The position numbers and the translations under genes are program-made. DNA of 64,000 nt from Phycomyces blakesleeanus NRRL 1555(-) (taxonomy: Eukaryota; Mucoromycota; Mucoromycetes; Mucorales; Phycomycetaceae): contig NW_017265135.1 of assembly GCF_001638985.1 (NCBI RefSeq), forward strand, positions 1,789,223-1,853,222, given 5' to 3'. Below the pieces are notes generated by a model. That model searched no databases, was not told where the DNA came from, and worked only from the letters and a program-made list of their open reading frames with translations. Each line of letters begins with the position of its first letter. The first letter of the stretch is position 1. Below are positions 23,769 to 36,252 of the stretch, piece after piece.

Positions 23769-26700
23769 AAAGAAATGTTTACTTTGTTGTAAGTAATAAA
23801 TATTCTCTTTAAATATATACAGTCACTATTATTATTATTATTTACAGATACTTCTTTAGCAAGTGCTGCCTATAAAAATTAATACAAGACTCTCGTTTCA
23901 CTTTTTTTGCTTTTGATTTAGAGCATAAATATAAATTAACCTTGTATTAATTGTCTACACAAGTACAATTGGTTCTTATTTTTCTTTTAATATTAAAAGG
24001 AATATTTAACCTTAAATATATATTTTAAAATTTTCATATAAAAAATCAAGGTTAAATCCATGTATGTGGATTATGTGTAAATGTAAATGTAAATATAAAT
24101 ATAGATCTATGGCCTTGCTCTTACTAATCATTAAGAAGATACTATAAAGCTATGAATACACAGCACATGGCGTAGTGGATAAGCTTATTGGTCAATTTAC
24201 TGTGAGGGTAAATAACATCCTTTTTTTTTTCTGGAATCATTCATTCAAATAGAACCAATCAGTATGTACACATGTGTGTAAGGAAAAAAAAAGCTTAATG
24301 GTTTCTATAGTAATAGTATCATGAAGTAAAGAGCTTGTTTTGTATATAACTCATTAGCAGATAATAACGAATGATAATGGATAATTAAGCGTGGTATGAA
24401 TAATATATATATTTAATTAAAATATAATAAAATAGAGAAAATCTCAGTGTGGTTATGAATTAATAATAAAAATAATAATATTATTAATATTTACAAATCA
24501 ATTCATTCTTCTTCTTCTTCCTTGTTTTTGATTTTGTCTTTGTTTTCGTATTGTTATTATTATGCTGTAGTTAAAGATTTCTATATACATACTTCTTTAT
24601 TACTACTGCTACTAACACTACTACTTGTACTTTTTCCACTTCTTTATATTTCCAAGAATATTAACTTTTTTTTTAAAAAGAAAAAGAAAAGAGATTAAAG
24701 AAGGTCAATTAAGCTTTGAATTTTTATTTTATTTTTTATTTTATTTTTTACAAAAAAATTACATATATACTTCTTGTTCTCCGCACTTCGGAAGTTTGCC
24801 ATTACACACAGTTTTGTTTTTCGATTTTTGTTTTTTTTTTCGATCATTATTGCGCGGGTTGAGATCATTACCATTGTACCCAAATGATAGTAATGATGTA
24901 CACTTCTTTATTCTGCAATACAAAACACCAAATGATTTTGATAGATGTTATCTGATATCTGATTCGTGTTAATTTACCTTTTCATACTTATATATACAAC
25001 TATTCAACCTATTCCATTTTGTGCTGCTGTGTATCCTACTCTTCTTTAAAATATTTATATATAATCCTTATTGGTTTTCCGCAGACAGCCCAGTTTTGTT
25101 TGAATTCCACACGCGCCCTTTTCGTGGCTCTTTTTATTACTATTATTATTATCTACCTATCTATTCATTGATTTTGTATTGAATTTCAAATATCTATATA
25201 AAACGGGTTCAAGCCTTATCGTGGTAAATAAACCCTTCTTTTCGTTGTGAACCTTGAAGAAGAATTTAAATTTTTGGATAGTTTATTATAGATTCATAGA
25301 TGTACACGTACATGCATGTATATTACAATTATTGGATAATTAAGCTTATGAAATCAAAGATAGGTGTGTGAATATTGACTTATCTGATGATAGCCTTTTT
25401 GTATATATCTATCTTTGCATATACTTTGTATATTAATATTAATATTAATATAAAATAAGAATAAGAATAATAATATATTTATTTATTTGATTAGGTTATA
25501 CTTTAAATGTCGCTATTTTAAAAAAAAATAGAGTAGAACACAAATCTATCTTCCCGTATCTTAGGAACCGCTTACCGGAAGACCAAAATAAAATAAAAAA
25601 TAAAAAGCTTCTACAGATTTCCTATAAGCTGTATAAGTGCAATCTACTCAACAGCAAACGAAAGGGTTAGATCTAGTTACCTCTTTACTTTGTTACATTA
25701 ATAAAAAAAAAGATTTTTATTATCAATTGCTGTCATATAGAAAATTATCAGCCAAAAGATAAAAAGCCACAAGATTTCTTTTTCTTTTTCAACTATTAAA
25801 CCCTTTATCTCCCCTCCCCAAGAAAAAAATAATAAAAAAAATAAAGAATGAGGGTATTTGTTTAACCGGATTTTGACAAGCTAATCTTTTTCATTTGTTT
25901 GTTATATAGTTTGTACGCACAAGATAATCAATGAAGGGTTTATTTATTTGTAAAAAGAAAGGTTAAACTGAATTGAATCAAATGGAATAAAATGGATCAA
26001 GATATAGGCATAGACTATATTTGAATTGATATTTGGTTAAGAGTTAACAGATAATATTATGTTAGATCATGCCATGCCATGTCAGACCAGACCAGACCAG
26101 ACCAGACCAAACCAGGTCAGGTCAGGTCAGACCAGGTCAGGTCAGGTCACTTTAATATGGTTTTGTGTGGTGTGTTTAGATGAAAAATATTATCTAGGCT
26201 ATAAAAGTATTGCCGAAAGACACTATAATAATAATAATAATAAAATACACTTCTTTTCTGCGCTTTTTTAAAATCTCAATAAATATATATAATTATTTAT
26301 TTATTTATTTATTTTTTAAAAAAAAAGACTATTCTGTCTGTTTATAAATGAAGTTGACTTGAAACGAATTTCAAAATAAGAATGGTAAATTGCAAGATCA
26401 ATCAATTGATAACAAAGTTTACTGGCACTGTAAATCACAAGCTATGCAAAAGTAAAAAGGTTAAGTAGGAGGAGTTAAGACAAAAAAAAAAAAAAAAGAT
26501 CTACGACCCAGGCAATAATGCTGTGACAGGGTGCATTCGAATTTTGAGACATATATATATCTGTGGGGAATATGACACCGATGATCATTTTCTATATACC
26601 TTTTTAATTGGACAGGAATCATGGTCATATCAAAGCTAGCTTTGGTTTGTTACTTATTGTACAGCATAACGAACTTTAAAGCTTAAAAGTATAAAGTATG

Positions 26701-27824
26701 TATTTCATTTTTAGACAGTTGAATATGGCCTCTCACTCAATAAAGTGAATTTGTTTCAATTGATGACGCAAACCTGGTCAGTGTTTGATTCCAAAATAAA
26801 GAGAGGATTCAGATATCTCGTTTTTCTCTCCCATGTTTTTTTTGGGGTCCTAAACGCACAGACTATTCAATGGGAGTACCAGACACCTAATATAAAATAA
26901 AATAATATATATATTTATAATTTTTTATACTATATTATATTTTTGCTGTAAAAAATCAAATGGTATCCAGATAATAGCAGTAACAACAATGAAAGCAGTA
27001 AAAAGTAGTAATAAGGATCATCACTCTTACTGTCACTGTTTTTTGTTTTGTTTTTTTTATTTGCAAGTAAGAAATCCGGAGTCTTAAATCCTTCAAACGT
27101 GTCGATTTTCCTAAATCAGGAACTCAAAATATAAATAAGTCATATACAAACCTGGCCAAAGCAAATAATAGTAAATAAATAGTATAAAGAGGTAAGAGGT
27201 AATTCTATTCGTTAATTAGGTCCCAAGAGGTTCTCTATTCAACGGTTTAATGGTTCACCCTAGTCAATTCCAACGAATCAGCTCATTCAAATAGCACACC
27301 TACTTCTCTTACTCTATTGTAATTATTTATATATGTATCTATGGACCCACCAATCTGGAATATCGAATATGAGATGTTGAATATATTTTTATATATATAA
27401 AATATATATATATATATAAAGCGTGCTACTGAATAACAAAAAAGAAGAAAGAAAAAAAGGGCAAAGTGGTAATTACATTACAAACTAACTATTTTGAGAA
27501 ACCAAATAGAGTCGAGTCCAGCGGAATTTAATCCAAACGGAAGAAGAATAGGAAGGAACGCAAAAAAAAAAAAAAAAAAAAAAGCTGGATTTTTTAATTT
27601 TTTTATTTTTTATTTTCAGCTCAGAAAATAAAAAAAAAAAAAGGGCGACTATCAAGTTTAATTTTTTTTTTGTATATTTTTCTTCTTACTTTGCTTCTCT
27701 TCTTCAGGAACATAACTTTTTTTTTTCTTTTTTTTTTCTTTTTAATATATAATATTTGTTTTTGCTACTCCGATTATTCGTCTGGTCAATTGAATCGTTT
27801 TCCACATTAAACAAATAATAAGAG
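23769..27824. other. 4-kb AT-rich gap before the homeobox gene
   Basis: No convincing coding frame. It holds long A/T tracts, a T9A5 tract at 24666-24679, a pentanucleotide repeat at 26084-26148 and dense poly-A/poly-T runs at 27550-27760 just before the homeobox start. A long regulatory region or leader introns for the homeobox gene are possible, but nothing in the sequence proves it. Confidence 0.55.
26084..26148. repeat. Pentanucleotide array of AGACC and AGGTC units
   Basis: Thirteen 5-bp units: five AGACC, one AAACC, three AGGTC, one AGACC, three AGGTC. GACC and GGTC are complementary, so the two halves can fold back on each other with only A-A mismatches between pairs. Confidence 0.85.
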
Positions 27825-29796
27825 ATGTCATCAGCCAGTCCCTTGAATGAAACACCTGTTTCGCCTCAACTAGACAACTCTACTGGCAGTAATGATCCTA
27901 CAGACTTTGCAGACCAATCCGAACAAGCTGACCAGATACCATCCTCTCCTTCCTCTCCATCTGCATCCACATCTGCTGCCCGCAAACGGACCAGAGCAAG
28001 TGCAGAACAGCTAGCTGTTCTCGAAGATACCTTTGCAGTCAATGTCAGTCCAAACAACAAACTACGAAAGCAATTGGCCGAACAGCTCCAGATGAGTGAA
28101 CGATCCATCCAGATCTGGTTCCAGAACAGACGTGCAAAAGTAAAGCATATGCAAAAGAGAGCACAGATGCAAATGCAACAAGCATCAATCCGTGCACAAC
28201 TCTATCATTATCAACAACAGCAACAACAACAGCAAAGTGGTTATTCTACTACTTCTGGTGCTTCTGCTGCTACTACTCCTAATACTACAACTACTAACAA
28301 TAGTCACCATAATCATAATCATCATCATCAAAATCATCATCATCAACAGCAACAACAACATGTTTATCAGCAACAACAAGTTCATCAATACTCTCTCCAA
28401 AACAATCCTCATCCTCATCATCTTCACCACCCTCAACAACATCAACAGCATGTTTATCATCAACAGCAGTTGCAGTTGCAGTTGCAACACCAGCACCGTA
28501 TGTTATCGCGTGCTCAGAGTGTAGATGCCATCCAGCCCTTTACACCTCCTTATGGCTCACAGTGGCAAGCCTACAACATTTCACGCCAGAGTATGCCCCC
28601 CAACGCCCAGGACATCATGATCGATCTGCCCGACTACCTCCACGGCCCTCCATCTCCATCCCCTTCTCCTCAGCGCGACTTTCACTCTGCAGCTCCCCTA
28701 CAATACCCCCTCGATCCCACTCTTCTTCCCACTCTTGTCCCAGTCCCTGACGCAGGTCCAACTGCAATGCTTGCCACCCACGATTTCCGTTCAAAAGGTC
28801 CAAACACACCCGCAAACACACCTCCTACTGATCCATCGCTCTGGCCAACAAACAATGGTACCTAATTGCTTTCTTGTATAACATCCACTAACTTCTTTGT
28901 TTTCAGATATTCCTCAAAGACCTCAATTACCATCCAGTCAATTGGTCAATTCTTCAATTCATCCTTCACGAACCCTGACCAACCCAACCATCAGCACCGT
29001 CAATCCTGCAGCACTCAGTATCCCATCATCTAACCCTCCTCTTTCTTCCACAACCACCACTAGCAGTAGTGCTGCCAACCTTCCTCTTTCTTTACCTCAA
29101 GTACAAGGCATCAAAGAATCTTACTTTAATGCCTCGACTCTCATAATCGGTTCCTGGCATCGTCTCAAGCTCCGTGCTACTGACCTGCTGTGTGTCTACA
29201 AACCAGAACTAAACCACTTTTCGTGGCACATCACAGACAGCAATTGCCACTTCAAGATGGTCACATCCATCGACTCTGTTTCGTCCATCAGCCATGTTTC
29301 TTCAGTAGACAATAACAACCCCAACAACAACAGCCAGATGATCTACTTTGACATTACCGAACCTCCTCTGTTTTACATGGAAGCCAACCAGGACGGCGCG
29401 TCTGTCTGGATCCAGTGCAGCGATTTCACAGAAGGAAAACAGGCCTCGCGTTTCTTCAGACACACGCTCAAGGGTATCGGACACACGCTCAAAGAAGACC
29501 TGATGGTCATGATGAACAGATACGAAAAGCTACGTCGACTGGTCCGCTTCTTAAACCACACCCAAGTTGCACCAGAACCGATGGTCATCCAAACCAATTA
29601 CACCATGCCTGTATCCGTACCCGTACCCGTACCTCAACCTCAACCTCAAACTCAATCCCAATCCCAGCAAGCCATTCCATACTGGCCTGCACCACAACCA
29701 CAGCCATTGCCATTGCACACCAACAATAGCAACAGTATTATTGGCAGTAATAATATGTTCATGAACCAGTCTCCTGTAGGTGGATTCTTTGGCTAA
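27825..29796 (+). CDS. Homeobox transcription factor with conserved C-terminal domain
   Basis: Exons 27825-28857 and 28907-29796 (49-nt intron) encode 640 residues. The homeodomain spans about residues 53-112: RKRTRAS at the N-terminal arm, helix 3 with SIQIWFQNRRAKVKHMQ (WF at 98-99). It is flanked by a Ser/Pro/Asp-rich leader. Residues ~120-230 are a Gln/His-rich low-complexity region coded by CAA/CAT repeats. Residues ~412-560 form a compact, non-repetitive domain (GSWHRLKL, LCVYKPELNHFSWHI, a hydrophobic YFDITEPPLFYME strand, FRHTLKGIGHTL) that I associate with fungal homeobox regulators of the HOY1/PHO2 general type. It probably acts as a nuclear DNA-binding regulator of growth form or nutrient response; targets are unknown. 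The intron falls between the two conserved parts. Confidence 0.88.
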
Positions 29797-29949
29797 AGAT
29801 ATATCATATATCTGCTATATAACTGTATACTATAGACTATAGCTTATGGACCATAAGGCTATAGATTTGATAAATGTATCTTCTTTATTGTTTTTCCTTT
29901 ATATATTTTTTTCTATCTCTTTCTTTTCCTTTGCATGTAACCCTTTCTT

Positions 29950-29993
<44 letters not shown>

Positions 29994-30444
29994 TGCTTTC
30001 TTACATCCCTCTCCCTCTTCTACTTTTCTTTATTTTTGTGTATTATATCAAACCATGTTATGTCATTTCAAGTCAATCCAAGTCAATTCAATTCAATTCA
30101 ATTGTGTTATTTTTGCATTTTATATTTTATATATATATATATTTTTTGGGATTTTCATTTCTTTTGTGTTTCCAAAAAAAGAAAGAAAAAGTCCATGATA
30201 TCTAAACTTTATCGAGTTTTTGTACAAAATAATAATAAAAATAATAATAAAAATAAAAATAAAATTAAAAGAGAGAGAGAGAAAGAGAGAGAGAGAGAAT
30301 GCAACCAGTCTGCGTCATTCACTTGAATGACGTGTACAATATACAGTTTTTCTTTCTTTTCTCTCTCTTTTTTTTTTTTTAATTCCAGTTTGAGAACAAA
30401 GCCCAACTGACAAAAAGTGGTCTCATTGTTTGCCAACCCAGACC
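29797..30444. other. Intergenic spacer, simple repeats only
   Basis: Low-complexity spacer between the homeobox and GET1 genes with a (TCTA)n array at 29951-29992, a (GA)n run at about 30272-30298 and poly-T tracts. No gene seen. Confidence 0.65.
29951..29992. repeat. (TCTA)n microsatellite
   Basis: About ten uninterrupted TCTA units in the 3' flank of the homeobox gene. Confidence 0.9.
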
Positions 30445-31010
30445 ATGTATCTCCCGATTACTATATTCTTACTTGTTCTTGGAACAGAATTACTGTTGTT
30501 CATTGGCTATGAATATGTTGCATCTGCAGTAAGTATCAATACATTGACTTGATGTACTTCATTTCCATCTATTAGTATTATTATTATTATTATTTTCATC
30601 ATACATATAGTTAAAAAAAATATTGATATCATATACAAATACTTTAAAACAATCTACTTATAATATTTATTTTTATATAAAGGCATACGATTTATATAGT
30701 CAATGGACAAATGATTCCAAGGTCATCAAGCACAATAAGCTCAAACAGGATGTTCTGAGAATGAAAGCAGAGCTCTCAAAGACAAGTTCCCAAGTATGTT
30801 AAACATCACAACTATTTAAAGAAATTATAGAAAATGACATATGTCATATACATGGGCTTTGTAACTATTTTCACGCGGATCAAATCATATCAATCACAAT
30901 CACAGTAAGCTAAACAAAATCGGATATTTAGGATGAATTTGCAAAATGGGCCAAGATGCGTAGAAAGTTGGATAAAGGTGTAGCAGATCAAGAGAAGATG
31001 TGTAAGTACA

Positions 31011-31054
<44 letters not shown>

Positions 31055-31661
31055 ATGAATGGTATATTAACTTGTACAAAATCCAAAAAAAAAACAGCTT
31101 CTGAAATTGCATATTCGAGAACTGCTTTTGAACTCAAGGTTAAATCTGCCATTTGGTTCTTTATTCACGGCTCACAATTGTTGATGGTGATGTGGTTCTA
31201 CAAAAGGGCGGTGCTCTACCTTCCCCAAGGATGGTTTGGACCAGCCCAGTGGATCTTGTCTTTTCCTTTTGCTCCAACAGGTAAGATTTAGTGTAGTACA
31301 ACGTAGTACAGCGTAGTGTAGCATTAAGTGCAAGTGCGAGAATAAGTGCAAGAATAAGTGTAAGTGTGAGTGTGAAAGTGGGATATATATATAGGGCTAT
31401 GTGTATATGTATATGTATGGTTATGGGTATGTGGATTGGCATGAAGAAAATTAAAAAAAAACTGTAAATGAATTTGGGTTTTTGTGTGTGTGTGTATGTG
31501 TATTATGCATAAATGTATATACATACGTGTGTGTGTGTGTGTGTAAATATGTAGGCTCTATCAGTGTAGCTGTTTGGTTTGCTGCTTGTAGAAAGACGGT
31601 CAAGGCTGTGGCAAGTACTGCAAATGGTCTTATTGCTCTCAAGAATATGAAGGTTGAGTAA
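30445..31661 (+). CDS. GET1: GET1/WRB tail-anchored protein insertion receptor subunit
   Basis: Exons 30445-30528, 30683-30793, 30932-31001, 31098-31280 and 31555-31661 encode 184 residues. It opens with a membrane span (ITIFLLVLGTELLLFIGYEYV), then a charged cytosolic coiled coil (about residues 40-95, with KWAKMRRKLDK), then two hydrophobic segments: AIWFFIHGSQLLMVMWFYK and a C-terminal one around ISVAVWFAA. That N-out, coiled-coil, two-span layout is the Get1/WRB plan, and the KWAKxxRKxDK stretch is its best-conserved block. Get1 with Get2/CAML receives Get3-bound tail-anchored proteins at the ER and inserts them. Length is normal. The last intron (274 nt) is long and full of GT/TA simple repeats. 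It lies upstream of MDM34 on the same strand. Confidence 0.9.
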
Positions 31662-32112
31662 AATCAAACCCACCCACATCCACATAAAGAGAGATAAAAA
31701 CAAAAGCTACTTTAGACGGAATTCTATAGATACATACATATACTTATAAAAACAAAACATATGTAATGTAATGTATGTACTCTGGATAAAGACATAAGAA
31801 ATTGAATGGGATCATTGTGGTAACTGCTTTTAATGGGATTGTGTGAACCATAAATATAACTATAACTATAATTATAACCATAACCATAATCACAATTATA
31901 ACTATAGTTTTTTCTAAAGTTAGAATCTAATATATAGGATCAAGATACAAATTGAATGTAAAAGAGGAGCTTATGTCATTAGATTAAAGGGAACCACCGA
32001 TCGAGTAAAATATCAATAGTAGACAATACAAGGCAGAAATCAAATAACAGCAATGACAATGACAATGACAATGACAGTGATAATGTTAAGCACAGGGTGA
32101 TAGATAGAAGGA

Positions 32113-32137
32113 AGGGGGACCATATTACGGTCCCCCT
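32113..32137. other. Perfect 9-bp hairpin followed by a T tract
   Basis: AGGGGGACC (32113-32121), loop ATATTAC, GGTCCCCCT (32129-32137), then T-rich sequence with a ten-T run at 32139-32148. The layout looks like an intrinsic terminator or a pol III stop, but no RNA gene is evident beside it. Confidence 0.5.
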
Positions 32138-32184
32138 CTTTTTTTTTGGTTTTTTTTTTGTTTTTGCGCACCGTCCCTCTGGAT

Positions 32185-32192
32185 GTCACGTG
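32185..32192. promoter_or_regulatory. GTCACGTG E-box upstream of MDM34
   Basis: The octamer contains the CACGTG palindrome and matches the site bound by Cbf1/USF-type bHLH factors in fungi. It lies 447 bp before the MDM34 start. Confidence 0.35.
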
Positions 32193-32638
32193 GGAGTAAC
32201 ACAAATGCATTTGTGACAAATCTCGAGTTGCAGGGCCTACCGGATTTCTCCGTTGTTGTTCGTGACTCAAATCTTCCCCGCACAAATTCACGGTTTATCT
32301 TTTTATTTTATATACAAAGTACTTTAAAAACAATATAAAACAAAAGCAAGTATATACAGCATTTTCCCTTGATTTATTTATTTATTTATTTATTTTTCTT
32401 ACCATATTAAATAATTATAATAAAAATTACACTAATAATACTACTACTGCTTATAATTCTTACCATTTCCTTCTCCTAACATTTACAGGTCGACAAACTT
32501 TCCCTTTCCTTCTCTCTCTCTCTCTTACTTACTTACTTATTCACCTACTTATTTATTTACACACTCACACGCTCGCATATACACACTGTGGAACTCAATA
32601 CACTGTCAGAATAAAACATTACACCCCTTCATTCAATC

Positions 32639-34518
32639 ATGGCTTTTCGATTTAACTGGCCTGAGTTCGATTCTGACTTTTATACCGATGCCAAAGCACA
32701 ATTAGAAACAGCTCTCAACAAGGGCGAAAAGCCAAAGGAGATTGTTGATCACATTACCGTAAAAGATCTTTACTTGGGAACAGTGGTAAAGAAGAAAGAA
32801 GAGACAAAGAGAAAAAAAAAGGAATATAATATTCCTCATTAGCTTCATTAACTAATTATCTTCTTTGTATGTAATAAATAATAAAAAAAAATAAAAAAAA
32901 TAAAAAAAAGCCTCCTGAGCTGGAAATATTAGAAATCGGTGAACTCACTACCGATACTTTCCGAGGCATCTTCAAACTGACCTACAAGGGAGATGCACAT
33001 ATTGTTCTCCAGACAAAGGTCCAAGCGAACCCAATGCATGTCCAACGCTCAGAATCGCTTCCTCGCCACACCAGACCCACAATTCTTGCTGCAGCTCAGC
33101 CACTGGTCGTCCCAATGTTGCTGAAGATCAGTGACCTGCAGCTCCGGGGCATTGTGGTCCTGGTGGTGTCAAAGACAAAAGGGATAACTCTGGTCTTCAA
33201 GAACGACCCCTTGGAGGGCATCCTGGTCAGCTCCACATTCGACAGCGTCACAGCTCTCAGAGACTTCTTGCAGCGTGAAATTGAGGCCCAGATTCGTAAA
33301 TTGCTTCAGGAAGACATGCCTGTCATGATCCACAATCTTAGTCTGAAACATATGCAGGCCAGACAAGAACAGCAAGAACAACAAGAGCGACAAGAGCGAC
33401 AAGAGCGACAGGAGAAGCAAGAAAAGATTGAGAAGGAAAAACAGAAAAAGAGCCGCCCAAGACCTCTTTTTGTCACTAGACAATCAATGCACTCGAGTGC
33501 CAATGGGTCAACATTGACGTCAATGCCAATACCAGGATTTGACGATATCTCTGAACCAGACCTGTGTTACTCTCCCCGCTCTCTCTTTAATAGTGATATT
33601 AGGGGTATAGGCATGGGCGTGGGTATGGGCATGAGTATAAACAGCAGCAGGAGTAACAGCATGAGTAGCATGAGTATGAGTATGAATAGTAGCAGCAGCA
33701 GCAGCAGCAGTAATAGCAGCATCACTAGTACCCCGTCCATTTCTCAAGTCCCCTTGACACCCACGGACACCAAATCCTTTTTCGATTGTGTTTCCCCATC
33801 TTCGATGGAGCCTTGGTTACGTCAAGCAAGTCGGATTGATTACTTTGATTCCCCAAATGCACCCTTGGCTACTTCTACCACCGATTTCACCAACACACAC
33901 AATGCACCCTGCATCAAGGAACCGATTCCTATGACGACTGCCAATCTGTCGACATGGAACCGACAATTCACCCATCGCTACACAAACCCGTTCTACTCCG
34001 AATACCCGTCTGTCTCCTCAGCTGTGCATCACTCCATTTACCACACAGACATTTTGTCACCAGAACTAGACCAAGACCAAGACCTAGACCTGGACCTACA
34101 TCTAAGACTAGGACTAGGAGACGAGAATAATGACGAGAATGCATCATGTATCGATAACTTTTCGACCATATGCTCGACAGATGGCTTCTCTCCGGACGAT
34201 GCAGATGCACCTTGGTACGCAAAGGCTGGTCTAGATTATCTCTGCACTCCCACAAATAGCAACAATAAGAAGAACGATAATGATGACAGTGATGATTACC
34301 AATCTATCAGTCTACAACCTTCCGAACACATTTTGACTCAAAGACTTGCTTTCCTGACCAGAGCAAATCATACCTTGTCTCCATTTTTACCCTCAATTCA
34401 ACACTCGACGTGCAGGAGTATTCCTCATGTGATTTCTGGAACCTTTTTCCCAAAACACAACAGCCAAAAGATACCCAGACGACGAGTAATACGTCTTCAA
34501 GGATTCAACATGCTCTAG
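32639..34518 (+). CDS. MDM34: ERMES complex subunit Mdm34
   Basis: Exons 32639-32785 and 32911-34518 encode 584 residues. The N-terminus is diagnostic: MAFRFNWPEFDSDFYTDAK, then LNKGEKP, VKDLYLGT, PPELEILEIGEL, FRGIFKLTYKGDA and LQTKVQANPM, which together form the lipid-binding SMP domain (about residues 1-190). Mdm34 sits on the mitochondrial outer membrane and joins Mmm1, Mdm12 and Mdm10 in the ER-mitochondria tether that moves phospholipids. After the SMP domain comes a charged Gln/Glu/Arg repeat (RQERQERQEKQEK), then a Ser/Met-rich low-complexity stretch and a long disordered tail, as is common in fungal Mdm34. The acceptor at 32910 is embedded in an A-rich run, but phase and the LGT-PPELE join are right. 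Confidence 0.95.
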
Positions 34519-35585
34519 TTTTCTTTTCTTATCTCTTTACTCACTTCCCCTTCATATTCATATTCATCTTCATCTTCATATCCACATTCATACTCATTTA
34601 TATTCATTTAGCTTTATTATCAAAAAAGGACAAAAAAAGAAGCCAAAAGAATAATGAGAAAAATTATATACACATATACATATATACACGCCAATCTCCC
34701 ACTGTACATTATATCACACCAATTCAACCATATACACACACACACGCACTAAATATCTTCTTATATATTACTATTACTATTAAGGCAAAAAAAAACAAGA
34801 CAACAACAACAGCAACAACAACAACAACAACAACAACAAAAATCTCACAAGCCATTTAAGAATACTTGCGCAAATAAGAAGAAAAAGTAGAAGAAGAAGT
34901 GTCTTGACACTTCTTTATTCATTAAATTATACAAGACTTAGATATAAAAAAAAAGATATATATATATATATATATATTACCCCATGCCCACCATTTTCCT
35001 ACAAAACCTTTACATCAATAAACAAGAATTGATTCATAATTCTATTTTAATCAATTAATAGGAATGCTCTGTTTGCTTTATTGTTGGGCTATAATACAAA
35101 GTGTATTAACAATTAACTATTAAAAAGAATAGAAAGGCTGGGCATTTTGTTTATCTATGTTTATCAAGTAGACCACATGCAATTCAAGCAACCGATCATC
35201 TGGACGAAATATACTTAATCTTAGTGTATTGTACTATAATGTGCTTTTCTTATCTAGTTTCTCTCTTTATTTCGTTCTTCATTGTTAACAAAAAATTTAC
35301 ATGATCTTAAAAAATAAAATAAAAATAAAAATAAAAATACTCTGCTTTCATGCAAGTTACTCCTTATTTTACTGAATTAAATTTATAATTATTTTCTTTG
35401 GATTAATAAATGCTATAAAAAAAAACACACTTACATATATAGAGTGGCGTGGGATTGTTATTACTAGCACCAGCTAAATTTGCATATTTATTTACCCCCA
35501 AAATAAAACAATAATTAAAATATTTGTACATCTATATATGCCATTGTGCATTAAATTTCCCTTTCTTTTGTTTCTTCCTTCCTAT

Positions 35586-35912
35586 CAGGGGTGTTCAACA
35601 GTCTTTTAAGCTTTTAAACTTGAGCTTTGAACTTCAAGGCAGTAACCAATAATACGTAAAAGTTACCAAGTGTTTTTGAGTACCCTAAATGCTTCTTTAA
35701 GCTCTATTAGGCATTGTGATAATAGAATTTAAGTTTAAAATAATATTGAAAGAGGCAAAGATGTATTAAAAGTTTAAAACTCTCCAAGGTTTTCTTCCAA
35801 GAGTTTTAATATTCTTTTTTAATGCCTATAAATTAATTTCAGGCAATCATATTTTGAAATCTAAACTCAAAGCTTTAAGTTTTAAAGCTTAAAGGACTGT
35901 TGAAACCCCCTA
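35586..35912. mobile_element. MITE-like element with ~50-bp terminal inverted repeats
   Basis: The left end CAGGGGTGTTCAACAGTC at 35586 recurs, inverted and slightly diverged, at the right end (GACTGTTGAAACCCCCTA, ending 35912). The match continues inward for roughly 50 bp with a few mismatches. The interior is AT-rich and non-coding. The CAGGGGTG-type start recalls hAT-family ends, but I could not find a convincing 8-bp target duplication, so the superfamily is open. Confidence 0.6.
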
Positions 35913-35967
35913 ATATTTGAGGTTTGTGGGAAGTACGATTACCCTAATTTTAATTTTCTATATCCAC

Positions 35968-36252
35968 TAGGGGTACTCAGTCAGGCTCTTCGAAAACATT
36001 TTAAGTTCAGAACGCCATATTATTGGATTTCATTTTTAATGCCAACGTATAAATTACATATATGAAAGCATATACTCTCTGATTGGCTAAATAAAATGGC
36101 TTCGTAGAATTTGGTTGACCACCTCTGATGTTTATTCTTGAGTTTTAAAATTTTTATTTTCAGATTAACCACAGCCAATAAATTTTGGAAATTTAAACTC
36201 AAAGGCCTAAGCTTACAAACCCTAGAGACTGTTGAACCCCCCCCCCCCCCTA
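35968..36252. mobile_element. Second, degenerate MITE-like copy
   Basis: The left end begins TAGGGGTACTCAG at 35968; the right end reads GACTGTTGAA followed by 14 C and TA, ending 36252, close to the right end of the first element. The left end is more diverged. The two elements are 55 bp apart in the same orientation. The poly-C run is unusual in this AT-rich DNA. Confidence 0.5.

Larger units (their letters stand above)
31662..32638. other. GET1-MDM34 spacer with hairpin and E-box
   Basis: About 1 kb without a coding frame of note. It contains a perfect hairpin followed by T-runs at 32113-32148, a GTCACGTG site at 32185-32192, and the CT-rich leader of MDM34 near 32500-32560. Confidence 0.6.

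Noticed and set aside
24168..24250. TGGCGTAGTGG resembles a tRNA A box, with a weak B-box-like TTCAAAT about 75 bp on
   Set aside because: No cloverleaf can be drawn, the B box is poor, and a T10 run between the two would stop RNA polymerase III.
28185..28524. Leu/Met- and Ile/Asn-rich frames on both strands
   Set aside because: They are shifted readings of the CAA/CAT repeats in the homeobox gene.
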